NCBI GenBank assembly: GCA_947575475.1
Contig: CANPNN010000005.1
Span: 1-19,526, forward strand
DNA: 19,526 nucleotides
Origin: an uncultured Pseudoflavonifractor sp.
GTDB taxonomy: Bacteria > Bacillota_A > Clostridia > Oscillospirales > Oscillospiraceae
Reading direction: 5' to 3'
Both the position numbers and the translations under genes were made by a program. Positions 8,270 through 15,123 of this stretch are shown here, in pieces (position 1 is the stretch's first letter; the number at the start of each line of letters is the position of its first letter). The notes beneath the pieces are model-generated. The model saw nothing but the letters and a program-made list of their open reading frames with translations. It had not been told where the DNA came from and did no database searches.

Positions 8270-8278
8270 ATTATATCA
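8270..8278 (-). promoter_or_regulatory. Extended -10 promoter of the 138-residue protein gene
   Basis: TGATATAAT on the minus strand is a perfect extended -10 (TATAAT at 8275-8270). No clear -35 is seen, as is common with the TGn type. It lies downstream of the pilT stop, giving the 138-codon gene its own transcript with a leader of roughly 50-60 nt. Confidence 0.65.
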
Positions 8279-8346
8279 TGGAGTGGTTACAAAACCCGTT
8301 ACATTTTCCTTCTTTTCTTTCAAAGGTCTTCGTCAAAATACACAAA

Positions 8347-9408
8347 TCAAAATCCCATCCGCCGCCGGAGCTGTTCCGGGTTTTCCGTATAGAGAAGGGC
8401 GGTCTCCCGGGAGATGCGGCCGCTATGGTAAAGCTCCAGAATGGACTGATCCATGGTCCTCATGCCCTCGGCGGCCCCGGCCGCAATAGCGGAGTCGATC
8501 TGGTGGGTCTTACTGTCCCGGATCAGGCTGCGGATGGCGCTGTTCACATGCATGACCTCAAAGGCGGGGACCAGGCCGCCGCTCTGGTCGGGAAGGAGCT
8601 GCTGAGAGACCACCGTGCGCAGCACCATGCTCAGCTGGACCCGGACCTGCCCCTGCTGGCTGCTGGGGAAGGCGTCCACGATACGGTCGATGGTGTTCAC
8701 CGCCCCCTTGGTGTGGAGGGTCGCCATCAGAAGGTGACCCGTCTCGGCAGCGGTCATGGCGGTACGGATGGTCTCATGGTCCCGCATCTCCCCAAGCTGG
8801 ATCACATCGGGGGCCTGCCGCAGGCAGGAGCGAAGAGCGGAGAGGTAGTCCTGAGTGTCGATGGCGATCTCCCGCTGGGACACGATGCTCCGCTGGTTCC
8901 GGTGGAGGAACTCAATGGGGTCCTCCAGGGTGATGATGTGGGCCTCCCGGGTGTGGTTGATGCGGTCCACGATGCAGGCCTGGGTGGTGGATTTGCCGCT
9001 GCCCGCCGTGCCGGTGACCAGGATCATGCCGTCGGTCTGATCGGCCAGATCCATAACGTCCTTGGGGATCCCCAGCTTCAGCCAGCTGGGGATATCGAAG
9101 GCCACCACCCGCACCACCGCCGCCATGGAACTGCGCTGGAAATAGGTGTTGACCCGAAACCGGGCCAGGCCGGGCACCGAGAAAGAAAAGTCGTCATCCC
9201 CCCGGCGCTGGTAGGCGTCCATAGGGCGGTTGGCCTGCCCATAGAGCTGGGAGATCAGGCGGCTGCTCTCCCGGGGCATCAGCCGTTCGTTGTCCATGGG
9301 CCGCAGGTGTTTTTCCAGCTTTTCGCTCACCGGACCGCCGGCCACAAAAAACAGGTCGGATGCGCCGTCAGCCACCGCGCGCTGCAGGTATTCCAATAAT
9401 TCTGCCAT
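8347..9408 (-). CDS. pilT: Type IV pilus twitching motility ATPase, PilT type
   Basis: A hexameric cytoplasmic ATPase of the PilT/GspE superfamily that, in type IV pili, drives pilin disassembly and retraction. The 353 residues match PilT length. Seen: Walker A GTAGSGKST (133-141), Asp box LEDPIEF (161-167), Walker B VIQLGEMRD (202-210), the His box ATLHT (229-233), and the PilT-specific C-terminal AIRSLIRD (291-298) with GMRTMDQSI further on. The tetracysteine zinc motif of PilB extension ATPases is absent. The Walker B has Gln where most PilT have Val or Leu. The ATG at 9408 has GAGGAGGG upstream. It is the last gene of the pilus-like cluster, 74 nt after the preceding stop, with no clear promoter in that gap. 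PilU-like or secretion roles are alternatives. Confidence 0.93.
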   Translation of the reverse strand: MAELLEYLQRAVADGASDLFFVAGGPVSEKLEKHLRPMDNERLMPRESSRLISQLYGQANRPMDAYQRRGDDDFSFSVPGLARFRVNTYFQRSSMAAVVRVVAFDIPSWLKLGIPKDVMDLADQTDGMILVTGTAGSGKSTTQACIVDRINHTREAHIITLEDPIEFLHRNQRSIVSQREIAIDTQDYLSALRSCLRQAPDVIQLGEMRDHETIRTAMTAAETGHLLMATLHTKGAVNTIDRIVDAFPSSQQGQVRVQLSMVLRTVVSQQLLPDQSGGLVPAFEVMHVNSAIRSLIRDSKTHQIDSAIAAGAAEGMRTMDQSILELYHSGRISRETALLYTENPEQLRRRMGF

Positions 9409-9482
9409 GGGGGAAATCCCTCCTCAAGTGTATATGATATAGGGTCCGCAGGGGCAGGATCTCTGCCGCCCCGGCCCGCAAT

Positions 9483-9905
9483 TCAAAAGAGTTCGCCGTC
9501 CCAAAGGTCCAGAGAGTCGTCAAACTCCCACTCCTCCACAGCGGCGGTCTGCCAGCAGAGGACCCGGTAGCCCCCCTCCGCCGTCAACTCCACCCGGACC
9601 CGAAGCTCCTGGGCGTCTGAGATGGGACAAGTATAGCTGGCCCAGGTCACCGCCCCCCCGCTTTCAATGGTCACGGCCTCAGGGTGTTCCCCGTTCCGGA
9701 TCCGGGCCAAAATAGTCTGGGCCTCCAGATCGGCGGCGTAATAGTCGGTGACCGCCTGGACCGTGGCCTTCCCCAACCGGTCGTCCGCCCGGACGGTGGA
9801 CAGGCTCAGAAGGGCGAATACCGTCAGACACAGTACCGCAAAAGCCGCCAGGAGGGAGGCTCCCCCGATGGGCGGGGGCAGCGGATCTCTTTTTCTGTCA
9901 GGCAT
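9483..9905 (-). CDS. Small membrane-anchored protein of the pilus-like cluster
   Basis: 140 residues: a short cytoplasmic tail rich in charge and proline (MPDRKRDPLPPP), one hydrophobic span (about 15-37), then an extracytoplasmic domain of about 100 residues with an acidic tail (EFDDSLDLWDGELF). The topology is that of a minor pseudopilin. The sequence before the span is IGGASLLAAF, with glycines but without the Glu+5 of class III prepilin signals, so processing by a prepilin peptidase is doubtful. The ATG overlaps the end of the upstream gene by 8 nt and has GGAGGAGGG. The family is not recognised; the pseudopilin-like role is inferred from position between GspF and PilT and from topology. 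Confidence 0.75.
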   Translation of the reverse strand: MPDRKRDPLPPPIGGASLLAAFAVLCLTVFALLSLSTVRADDRLGKATVQAVTDYYAADLEAQTILARIRNGEHPEAVTIESGGAVTWASYTCPISDAQELRVRVELTAEGGYRVLCWQTAAVEEWEFDDSLDLWDGELF

Positions 9906-10656
9906 GGCCCTCCTCCTCTCCCAGGTTTACGGTACACAGGATCACCCGGACCCCGGTGACAAAACCGTTCTCATCCGTCTGATTCCAGGCGGCCTCCACC
10001 TTCCCGCCGCTGTACCAAAGTTCATATACGGCCTGGGCATAGCTGATCTCCGGCTCCCAGCCCCCGTTGAAATACTGGTGCCAGCCGCCCATACCGTCGC
10101 TCTCTCCCCAGAGGGCAGAGGCGCCCAGCCCCCGCTCCCGGATCTCCGCGGCCAGACGCTGGGCCTCCTTCAGTGCCCGGTCCTTGTCCTCCTGAGGAAT
10201 GGCGGCGTCCAGCGGGACCTGCCAGGCCACGTCCAGCTGGAAAAGAGGCTCCGTCTCTCCGGCCTGGGTGACGCTGACCCGGGCCTGCCCCAGGCCGGGA
10301 TAGCCGCTGTCTACAGCTTCCGCGATCAGCCGGTAGGCTGTGTCGCCCCCCTGGGCGTTCCAGTGGTCGATGATGGTCCAGTCCTCCCGGTAGTCCACAA
10401 GGTCCACCCCCTGGGCGTCCCGGGCGCCGGGCCGCTGGCCCGTCACCTGCCGCAGGGCGGCGGACAGGTCCCCGCCGTTGCTCCGGACCACCTCCGCCAC
10501 CGACTGGCATAACACCGCCGCCCGGTCCCGGTCCTCCCCCCGGCGGGAGATCAGCTCGGACTGGGCGAAGGCCTGCAGACACAGGGCGGAGGCCACCGCA
10601 AATACCAGGATCATCACCATCTGCTCCATCAGAGCCAGCGGCGCTTTGCTCCTCAT
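9898..10656 (-). CDS. Pseudopilin-like membrane protein
   Basis: 252 residues with a very short N-terminus, one hydrophobic span (about 9-31) and a large extracytoplasmic domain with an alpha-helical start (RRGEDRDRAAVLCQSVAEVV). Preceding and entering the span is APLALMEQMVMILVF. The glutamate is where Glu+5 of a prepilin would be if cleavage followed the proline, but the usual Gly-1 is absent. That makes it a candidate degenerate minor pilin rather than a proven one. It overlaps the preceding gene by 4 nt (ATGA) and the next by 8 nt, so it is translationally coupled inside the cluster. A strong GGAGAGGAGGGGAGG site precedes the ATG. The exact family is not recognised. Confidence 0.75.
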   Translation of the reverse strand: MRSKAPLALMEQMVMILVFAVASALCLQAFAQSELISRRGEDRDRAAVLCQSVAEVVRSNGGDLSAALRQVTGQRPGARDAQGVDLVDYREDWTIIDHWNAQGGDTAYRLIAEAVDSGYPGLGQARVSVTQAGETEPLFQLDVAWQVPLDAAIPQEDKDRALKEAQRLAAEIRERGLGASALWGESDGMGGWHQYFNGGWEPEISYAQAVYELWYSGGKVEAAWNQTDENGFVTGVRVILCTVNLGEEEGHA

Positions 10657-11135
10657 GTCCTCCCCTCCTCTCCACTGCGCAGAGACAGAAGGAGGGTGCT
10701 CTCCTCCCCGTTCTCTCCGGTGACCGACACGGTGAGCAGTCCCTGGTCCAGAGAGAGCTCCAGGCCCTCCGCCGCCATGATCCGCTCCCCGTCCCCCGGC
10801 ACCATCAGGTCCTCCTCCGAGGCATAGAGCTCCTTCAAATACCCTTCATGGCAATAGACCCGGGTGGCGTACTCTCCATCCTCCCGGAGGACCAGAGCGG
10901 TGACCCCCTGGAACTCCTCCACCGACACCAGCGCCAGACTGTCCGCCTGCCGGACCCGGGTGGCGATATACTGCACGGCCGTGCGCCGGGCATAGGCCGC
11001 CTGATCCCGCTGGGTCAGGCGGCGGTAGGCCTCCGCCCCGGTGAGCAGTACCGAGAGGATGCAGGCGGCAAACACCCCGAAAAGAAGCAGGGCCGCCAGG
11101 GCATCCGTATGATGTTGTATCACTCGTTTCTTCAT
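10653..11135 (-). CDS. DUF4860-like membrane protein of the pilus-like cluster
   Basis: 160 residues. After MKKRVIQHHTDA comes a single hydrophobic span (about 11-33), ending in LLTGAEAYRRL, then an extracytoplasmic beta-rich domain. The N-terminal pattern (HTDALAALLLF followed by a span and TGAxxYRRL) resembles what is annotated as DUF4860 in Clostridia, often beside GspF-type genes; this assignment is from memory. The gene overlaps both neighbours by 4 nt (ATGA on each side). Its own Shine-Dalgarno is poor, so translation probably depends on coupling to the upstream gene. Likely a minor pseudopilin-like subunit. Confidence 0.72.
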   Translation of the reverse strand: MKKRVIQHHTDALAALLLFGVFAACILSVLLTGAEAYRRLTQRDQAAYARRTAVQYIATRVRQADSLALVSVEEFQGVTALVLREDGEYATRVYCHEGYLKELYASEEDLMVPGDGERIMAAEGLELSLDQGLLTVSVTGENGEESTLLLSLRSGEEGRT

Positions 11136-11455
11136 GGCTCAAGTTCCAATACTGTAATATCCGGCATAAGGTTGGGGGCAAATATGTCGTAGATCACGGT
11201 GTATCTCTCCTGATCCAGCTGCAGTCCGTAGCGCTCCTGCAGATACTCCAGATCGGGGGGGTAGCGTCCCTCTGCGGCATAGCAGGCCACACAACTGCGG
11301 CGAAGGGCCTGCTCCATCTGCTGCCGGTCCTCCACACTGCGTCCCACGGTCAGGCTGTCCACCGCTCCGGCAAAGATCACCAGCGCCAGCGCCGCGAATA
11401 CCGGAAGGAGCAGCCACCCCAAGTCCCCGCGTACTCTGTTCCGTCTCTTCTTCAT
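11132..11455 (-). CDS. Small GspG-like pseudopilin candidate
   Basis: 107 residues: basic start (MKKRRNRVRGD), a hydrophobic span (about 11-33), an amphipathic helix (EDRQQMEQALRRSCVACYAA), then GRYPPDLEYLQERYG. The helix followed by G-x-YP-x-x-L-x-x-L is the usual shape of major pseudopilins such as GspG, but the type III signal (G followed by FTLIE) is missing. The ATG at 11455 is preferred over an in-frame TTG at 11467. It lies 4 nt after the gspF stop and has a partial Shine-Dalgarno (GGGTGA) that includes that stop codon, while nothing suitable precedes the TTG. It overlaps the next gene by 4 nt. Confidence 0.72.
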   Translation of the reverse strand: MKKRRNRVRGDLGWLLLPVFAALALVIFAGAVDSLTVGRSVEDRQQMEQALRRSCVACYAAEGRYPPDLEYLQERYGLQLDQERYTVIYDIFAPNLMPDITVLELEP

Positions 11456-11459
11456 ACCG

Positions 11460-12500
11460 TCACCCAATGGCCGACATGATGTGCATCAGGGGCAGCATCA
11501 CCGACAGAAGGATCATTCCCACCAGTACCGAGCAGGTCAGCACCAGAGCAGGCTCCACCCGGCTCACCTTCTCCTCCAGGGCCGCGTCGCACTCCTCGGC
11601 CAGGTCGGCGGCGATCTTGGCCATGGCGCCGTCCCCCGCCCCGCCCCGCTGGGCCATCTCCAACAGGCGGCACCGGCCCGCGGGCAAAAGTCCACTGGTC
11701 CGCAGGGCGCTGCCCAGAGCCTCTCCTCCCTCCATCTGCTCCCGGCAGGCAAGGCAGCGGTCTCTGGCGGCGGGCACATCCGCCACCAGCCCCGCGGCCA
11801 AGGTCAGGGCCTCCTCCATGGGCAGGCCGCTGGACATTCCCATGGCGAGAGCTTGGGCTACCTGGGCGGTGGACATCTGCCGGGAGAATCCTCTATCCCC
11901 CCGCTTTTTCTGCCAAAGGGCCAGCATCTTCTCCCGGAAGGGGGCGGATGCTCCAAAGGCGAGCAGGAACAGCGTCAACAGGGCCAGCAGGCCCCACAGC
12001 ACCGGCATGGCCCCATCCAGCCAGCGGCCCAGAGTCAGCAGACCTCCGGCCAGCCCGGTAAGCCGCCCGCCCAGGGATGCGTATACGTCGTCAAACACGG
12101 GCAGCACCCGCACCAGCAGAACGCCGATGACCACCAGCATCAACCCCAGCATCACCGCCGGATACAGAAGGGCGCTGCGCAGCCGCCGGGTCATCCGCGT
12201 CCGCTCCTCATAGTAGCGGGACAAGGCCCCAAGGGCCTCCTCCGTGCGGCCGGAGCGCTCCCCCACCTCCACAAGGCCACGGACATAGACGGGAAACCGT
12301 CCCGAAGCCTCCATGGCGCCGGAGAGGCTGACCCCTCCATCCACCTGGCGGGCCATGGTCTGCAGCAGGGCGCTTCTCTCTCCCTCGCTCTCCTCAGCCA
12401 GCAGGGACAGCGCGTCTCCCACCATCACCCCGGCGCGAAGGAGCATGGACAGCTCCAGGCACAGGGCGGAGATCTCTTCATACGACATCTTGTTATCCAT
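11460..12500 (-). CDS. gspF: Type II secretion/type IV pilus platform protein, GspF/PilC family
   Basis: The inner-membrane platform that couples the assembly ATPase to pilin or pseudopilin assembly. 346 residues contain two GspF repeats. The first (about 8-130) includes LLRAGVMVGDAL and YPAVMLGLMLVVIGVLL; the second (about 210-340) includes MGMSSGLPMEEAL and VEPALVLTCSVLVGMILLS. Three membrane spans are seen at about 110-132, 166-184 and 318-342, as usual. The start at 12500 is chosen because AAGGAGAG lies 3 nt upstream; an in-frame TTG at 12518 would include that site. It heads the cluster leading to pilT. Only a transcription terminator of the lipoprotein gene lies upstream, and no convincing separate promoter was found in the 104-nt gap. 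It is slightly short compared with the usual 400 residues. Confidence 0.92.
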   Translation of the reverse strand: MDNKMSYEEISALCLELSMLLRAGVMVGDALSLLAEESEGERSALLQTMARQVDGGVSLSGAMEASGRFPVYVRGLVEVGERSGRTEEALGALSRYYEERTRMTRRLRSALLYPAVMLGLMLVVIGVLLVRVLPVFDDVYASLGGRLTGLAGGLLTLGRWLDGAMPVLWGLLALLTLFLLAFGASAPFREKMLALWQKKRGDRGFSRQMSTAQVAQALAMGMSSGLPMEEALTLAAGLVADVPAARDRCLACREQMEGGEALGSALRTSGLLPAGRCRLLEMAQRGGAGDGAMAKIAADLAEECDAALEEKVSRVEPALVLTCSVLVGMILLSVMLPLMHIMSAIG

Positions 12501-12503
12501 GGT

Positions 12504-12511
12504 CTCTCCTT
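12504..12511 (-). promoter_or_regulatory. Ribosome binding site deciding the gspF start
   Basis: AAGGAGAG sits 3 nt before the ATG at 12500. It falls inside the reading frame extension from the TTG at 12518, favouring the ATG. Confidence 0.75.
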
Positions 12512-12519
12512 GCTCCAAT

Positions 12520-12563
12520 CAAAAATATAAAAATGGGCTTGCGGAATTTTCCACAAGCCCATT
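12520..12563 (-). terminator. Rho-independent terminator of the transglutaminase lipoprotein gene
   Basis: A 10-bp perfect stem AATGGGCTTG / CAAGCCCATT (12563-12554 with 12541-12532) may extend by three more pairs. A T-rich tract with two T runs interrupted by ATA follows on the minus strand. It lies about 40 nt after the stop and only about 20-30 nt before gspF, so gspF is either read through or started from within this gap. Confidence 0.88.
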
Positions 12564-12604
12564 CTACCTTAAATTAATTCATTCGTAAAGAGAATTTCTT
12601 CCGA

Positions 12605-13585
12605 TCAGTAAAAGTATTTGCTGGAATAGTTTTTTCCATCCCCGATATATTGTTTGATGCTGTCGCTGTTTTTCCCGGAGGAGGCAAAGGTGGGATCCAT
12701 CCGCTGCCAGGCGGCGCCGTCAAAATAGACGGCGTTGTCCACCCAGCCCGTCTCCTCCGTCCACACGCTGATCCAGGCGTGAAAGGCAGGATCGGTGGTC
12801 CCCACATATCCCGTCACCAGCTTGCAGGGGATCCCCTGGCTGCGGAGCATGGCCGTCATCAGCGCGGCATAGTCAAAGCAGATCCCTTTTCCCTTGGCCA
12901 GCACCTGGTCCAGCACAGGCAGATACCCGGAGCTTACGCTCTGCGCCAGCGCCTTGTCGTAGGTCAGGTTCCCCACCACAAAGTCATAGACCTTTTCCAC
13001 CTTGGCCAGCGTCCCCGTCTCCCCCTTTGTCAGCTCCTCCGCTTTGGCAAGGGTATTGACAGCGTCGGTATAATCCACATACTGGTTGGGCCGCAGGAAG
13101 GGGGCAAACTCGTCGGTCATGGCGGCCGTAAATTCAGCCGTGGTCACCACGGCGTATTTCCCCGTGGCGGGATTCTGCTCGTAGACCTTTACCGTGTATG
13201 TCCCATTTCCGTCGGCCAGGGGAAAGGTGGTCCACTCCTGGGCCGTTATATTGTAGAGGTACTCGGTGGTGGGTCCGATCACCTTGACCTTCAGCTTCCT
13301 ATCGCTCTGGGCGGTAAAATTCACCATCACATAGCCGTCCCCAGTGTTGGAATAGTCCACAGTGGCCCTCTTGCTCTTGACCGTCTTTGTTCCCGAGGCC
13401 ACCGGCGTCAGCGCAGAGGACAGCGCCGGCGCCGCCGCCAGGGCCACCAGATCCTCCCCGATCACCACTTCCTCCGCGGCCGTCCGCCCCAGCAGGGCCG
13501 TCCGCACCGCCGGCGTCTCCGCTCCCGCGGCGCAGCCTGTCAGCAAGGACAGCGCCAAGACGAAGGGCCATATCCTGTTTTTCAT
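12605..13585 (-). CDS. Lipoprotein with transglutaminase-like (papain-fold) domain
   Basis: 326 residues. A lipoprotein signal peptide (1-17) ends in the lipobox LLTGC with Cys18. A beta-rich region (about 65-155) precedes a transglutaminase-like core with the full triad: Cys236 in GKGICFDYAALM, His269 in FHAWISVW and Asp297 in MDPTF. Bacterial members act as proteases, cross-linking or deamidating enzymes, or peptidoglycan-associated hydrolases; the substrate is unknown. It should be tethered to the outer face of the membrane. The ATG at 13585 is chosen because the signal peptide starts there and AAAGGGGTGG precedes it; an upstream ATG at 13636 would add 17 charged residues before the signal. 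It has its own promoter and terminator and diverges from the signalling operon. Confidence 0.88.
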   Translation of the reverse strand: MKNRIWPFVLALSLLTGCAAGAETPAVRTALLGRTAAEEVVIGEDLVALAAAPALSSALTPVASGTKTVKSKRATVDYSNTGDGYVMVNFTAQSDRKLKVKVIGPTTEYLYNITAQEWTTFPLADGNGTYTVKVYEQNPATGKYAVVTTAEFTAAMTDEFAPFLRPNQYVDYTDAVNTLAKAEELTKGETGTLAKVEKVYDFVVGNLTYDKALAQSVSSGYLPVLDQVLAKGKGICFDYAALMTAMLRSQGIPCKLVTGYVGTTDPAFHAWISVWTEETGWVDNAVYFDGAAWQRMDPTFASSGKNSDSIKQYIGDGKNYSSKYFY

Positions 13586-13667
13586 CCCGGGCCACCCCTT
13601 TCTATCCTTTCCCAGCTTATGTTCCATCTCCCCCATGGGGAAGTCTGTTTCTCTTTTGGACGGCTTT

Positions 13668-13676
13668 AGTATACCA
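13668..13676 (-). promoter_or_regulatory. Extended -10 promoter of the transglutaminase lipoprotein gene
   Basis: TGGTATACT on the minus strand (TATACT at 13673-13668 with TGn) lies about 83 nt before the ATG. The -35 at 17 nt is poor (TTCCCT), but A-rich tracts lie further upstream. Confidence 0.55.
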
Positions 13677-13796
13677 GATGTTCCCGGAAAAGGGAAGTAC
13701 TTTTTTAAGAATATTTTTCTATTTTTTCATTTTTGTGTAACTTTTCATTTTTTATTTTTGATCTGCCCCATTTTTACTCTCCCAGTGAAAAATTAA

Positions 13797-13825
13797 TTGC
13801 AAAATCCCTGTATTTATGCTATTCT
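13797..13825 (+). promoter_or_regulatory. Promoter of the c-di-GMP/phosphorelay operon
   Basis: TTGCAA (13797-13802), a 17-nt spacer, and TATTCT (13820-13825) preceded by TGC form an extended -10. The leader to the ATG at 13897 would be about 65 nt. Confidence 0.6.
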
Positions 13826-13896
13826 AAAGTTTACGATCACAATACATTTCCTACACATCCTCCAGCTAATCTATTTTGGAAAGAGGGCGCCAATCA

Positions 13897-15096
13897 ATGG
13901 GATCTGATCCATTGGAAGTCCGGATGCTGGGCGAATTTTCCCTGAGCCTCGGTCCCTCCCGGATCAGCGACAGCGATAACCGGACCAAAAAGGTCTGGCT
14001 TCTGCTGGCCTATATGATCTGTAACCGCACCCATCTCATCCCCCTTCAGGAGATGGTAGATTTGCTGTGGGGCGGCGAGGAGAGCAGTGCCAATCCGCTC
14101 AACGCCCTGAAAACCATGCTCCACCGGGTCCGCTCCACTCTGGAACCCCTGGGGCAGGGGGCCGGTCACCAGCTGATCCTCCGGCAAGGCTCCGCCTATA
14201 CCTGGAATCCGGATGTTCCCATCCACCTGGACATCGATGATTTTGAATCGCTGTGCCACAAGGGAGCACAGGCAGAAAAGACGGAGGACAAGATCCGCTT
14301 CTGGCTGAAAGCCCACGCCCTCTACCGAGGAAACTTTCTATCCAAGCTCTCCTCCGAGCTGTGGGTGGTCCCCCTCTCCACCCATTACCACAACCTCTAC
14401 GTGGATACCACCCTGGAGCTTCTTTCCCTTCTGGAGGGGGAGGCCCGGTGGGAGGAGTGCGTAGATCTGTGCCAGACCGCCGTGAAGCACGACCCATACA
14501 TAGAGCAGTTTTACCGCCACTGGATACACGCCCTTCTCCGGCTGCAGTGGCAGCAGGAGGCAGTCTCGGTATACGAGGAAATGAGTGAGCTTTTTCTGAC
14601 TGAATTCGGCGTGATGCCCTCCCAGGACCTGCTGGCCCTCTACCGGGAAGCCCTGCGGGAGGTAAACAAGCACACCATGCCCTCCGGCACGATCCTGGAG
14701 CAGCTCCGGGAGCCCCCCGACAAAGGCGGCGCGCTGCTGTGCGATTACGACGTATTCAAGACCATCTATCACGCCCTCGCCCGCTCGGTGGTCCGCAGCG
14801 GGGATACCGCCCATCTGGCCCTGATCTCCATCCTTCCCCAAAAGGGGCAGGAGCTGCCCCGCCGCAGTCTGGACACGGTGGTGGATAACCTGCGGGAGCT
14901 GATCCGCGTCTCCCTGCGGCGCGGGGATGTGGCGGCGCGCTGCAGCGTATCCCAGTATATCCTGCTGCTGCCCCAGGCCAATTTTGAAAACAGCGGTATG
15001 GTCTGCCGGCGACTGATCCGGACCTTCAACCGCCAATACCCCCATTCCCCGGCCCGGCTCCACGCCTCGGTCCATCCCCTGGAGCCCAACGAATGA
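13897..15096 (+). CDS. SARP/BTAD transcription factor with degenerate GGDEF-like C-terminal domain
   Basis: 399 residues. A winged-helix DNA-binding domain (about 6-105) starts LEVRMLGEFSLSLG and contains KKVWLLLAYM. A BTAD helical domain (about 112-258) has CVDLCQTAVKHDP and a FLTEFGVMPS segment, as in SARP/AfsR-type activators. The third domain (about 277-396) aligns by eye with GGDEF domains: HLALISI for strand one, LRELIRVSLRRGDVAARC before the signature, and YILLLPQ after it. The GGDEF motif is SVSQY (350-354) and the metal-binding LDxDxFK segment is lost, so it cannot be a cyclase. RRGD (341-344), five residues before the signature, matches an I-site RxxD. The ATG at 13897 is preferred to a TTG at 13876; it has AGAGGG upstream and begins just before the winged helix. 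It is the first gene of the operon and probably a c-di-GMP-responsive regulator (inferred). Confidence 0.87.
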   Translation: MGSDPLEVRMLGEFSLSLGPSRISDSDNRTKKVWLLLAYMICNRTHLIPLQEMVDLLWGGEESSANPLNALKTMLHRVRSTLEPLGQGAGHQLILRQGSAYTWNPDVPIHLDIDDFESLCHKGAQAEKTEDKIRFWLKAHALYRGNFLSKLSSELWVVPLSTHYHNLYVDTTLELLSLLEGEARWEECVDLCQTAVKHDPYIEQFYRHWIHALLRLQWQQEAVSVYEEMSELFLTEFGVMPSQDLLALYREALREVNKHTMPSGTILEQLREPPDKGGALLCDYDVFKTIYHALARSVVRSGDTAHLALISILPQKGQELPRRSLDTVVDNLRELIRVSLRRGDVAARCSVSQYILLLPQANFENSGMVCRRLIRTFNRQYPHSPARLHASVHPLEPNE

Positions 15097-15117
15097 CCAG
15101 CCGGCCCAACAATCAGT

Positions 15118-15122
15118 AAGGA
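15118..15122 (+). promoter_or_regulatory. Closely spaced ribosome site for the response regulator
   Basis: AAGGA ends one base before the GTG start at 15124, closer than usual. The frame is closed by the upstream gene's own TGA at 15094-15096, and no ATG is in frame before the REC domain, so the start must lie in this short interval. Weak initiation is likely. Confidence 0.45.
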
Positions 15123-15123
15123 C

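Larger units (their letters stand above)
13586..13896. other. Divergent intergenic region with AT-rich core
   Basis: These 311 bases separate the minus-strand lipoprotein from the plus-strand signalling operon. They hold a promoter for each direction. The core at about 13700-13800 is strongly AT-rich, with T-tracts (A-tracts on the minus strand) upstream of the lipoprotein promoter that resemble an UP element. Two copies of TTTTCATTTTT start at 13724 and 13742, 18 bp apart. No RNA gene or riboswitch was recognised. Confidence 0.7.

Noticed and set aside
9409..9482. Hairpin (GGCAG/CTGCC) and TATA-like sequence between the 140-residue gene and pilT
   Set aside because: The stem is short with a bulge when extended, no U-tract follows, and no -35 pairs with the TATA-like stretch. 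Co-transcription of pilT is simpler.
13586..13636. Longer start for the transglutaminase lipoprotein at 13636
   Set aside because: It would put 17 mostly charged residues before a perfect lipoprotein signal peptide; the ATG at 13585 has its own ribosome site.
12501..13896. c-di-GMP riboswitch upstream of gspF, the lipoprotein or the SARP gene
   Set aside because: Sought because the operon handles c-di-GMP. The leaders are short or AT-rich and show no GEMM-I or GEMM-II core that I can recognise.
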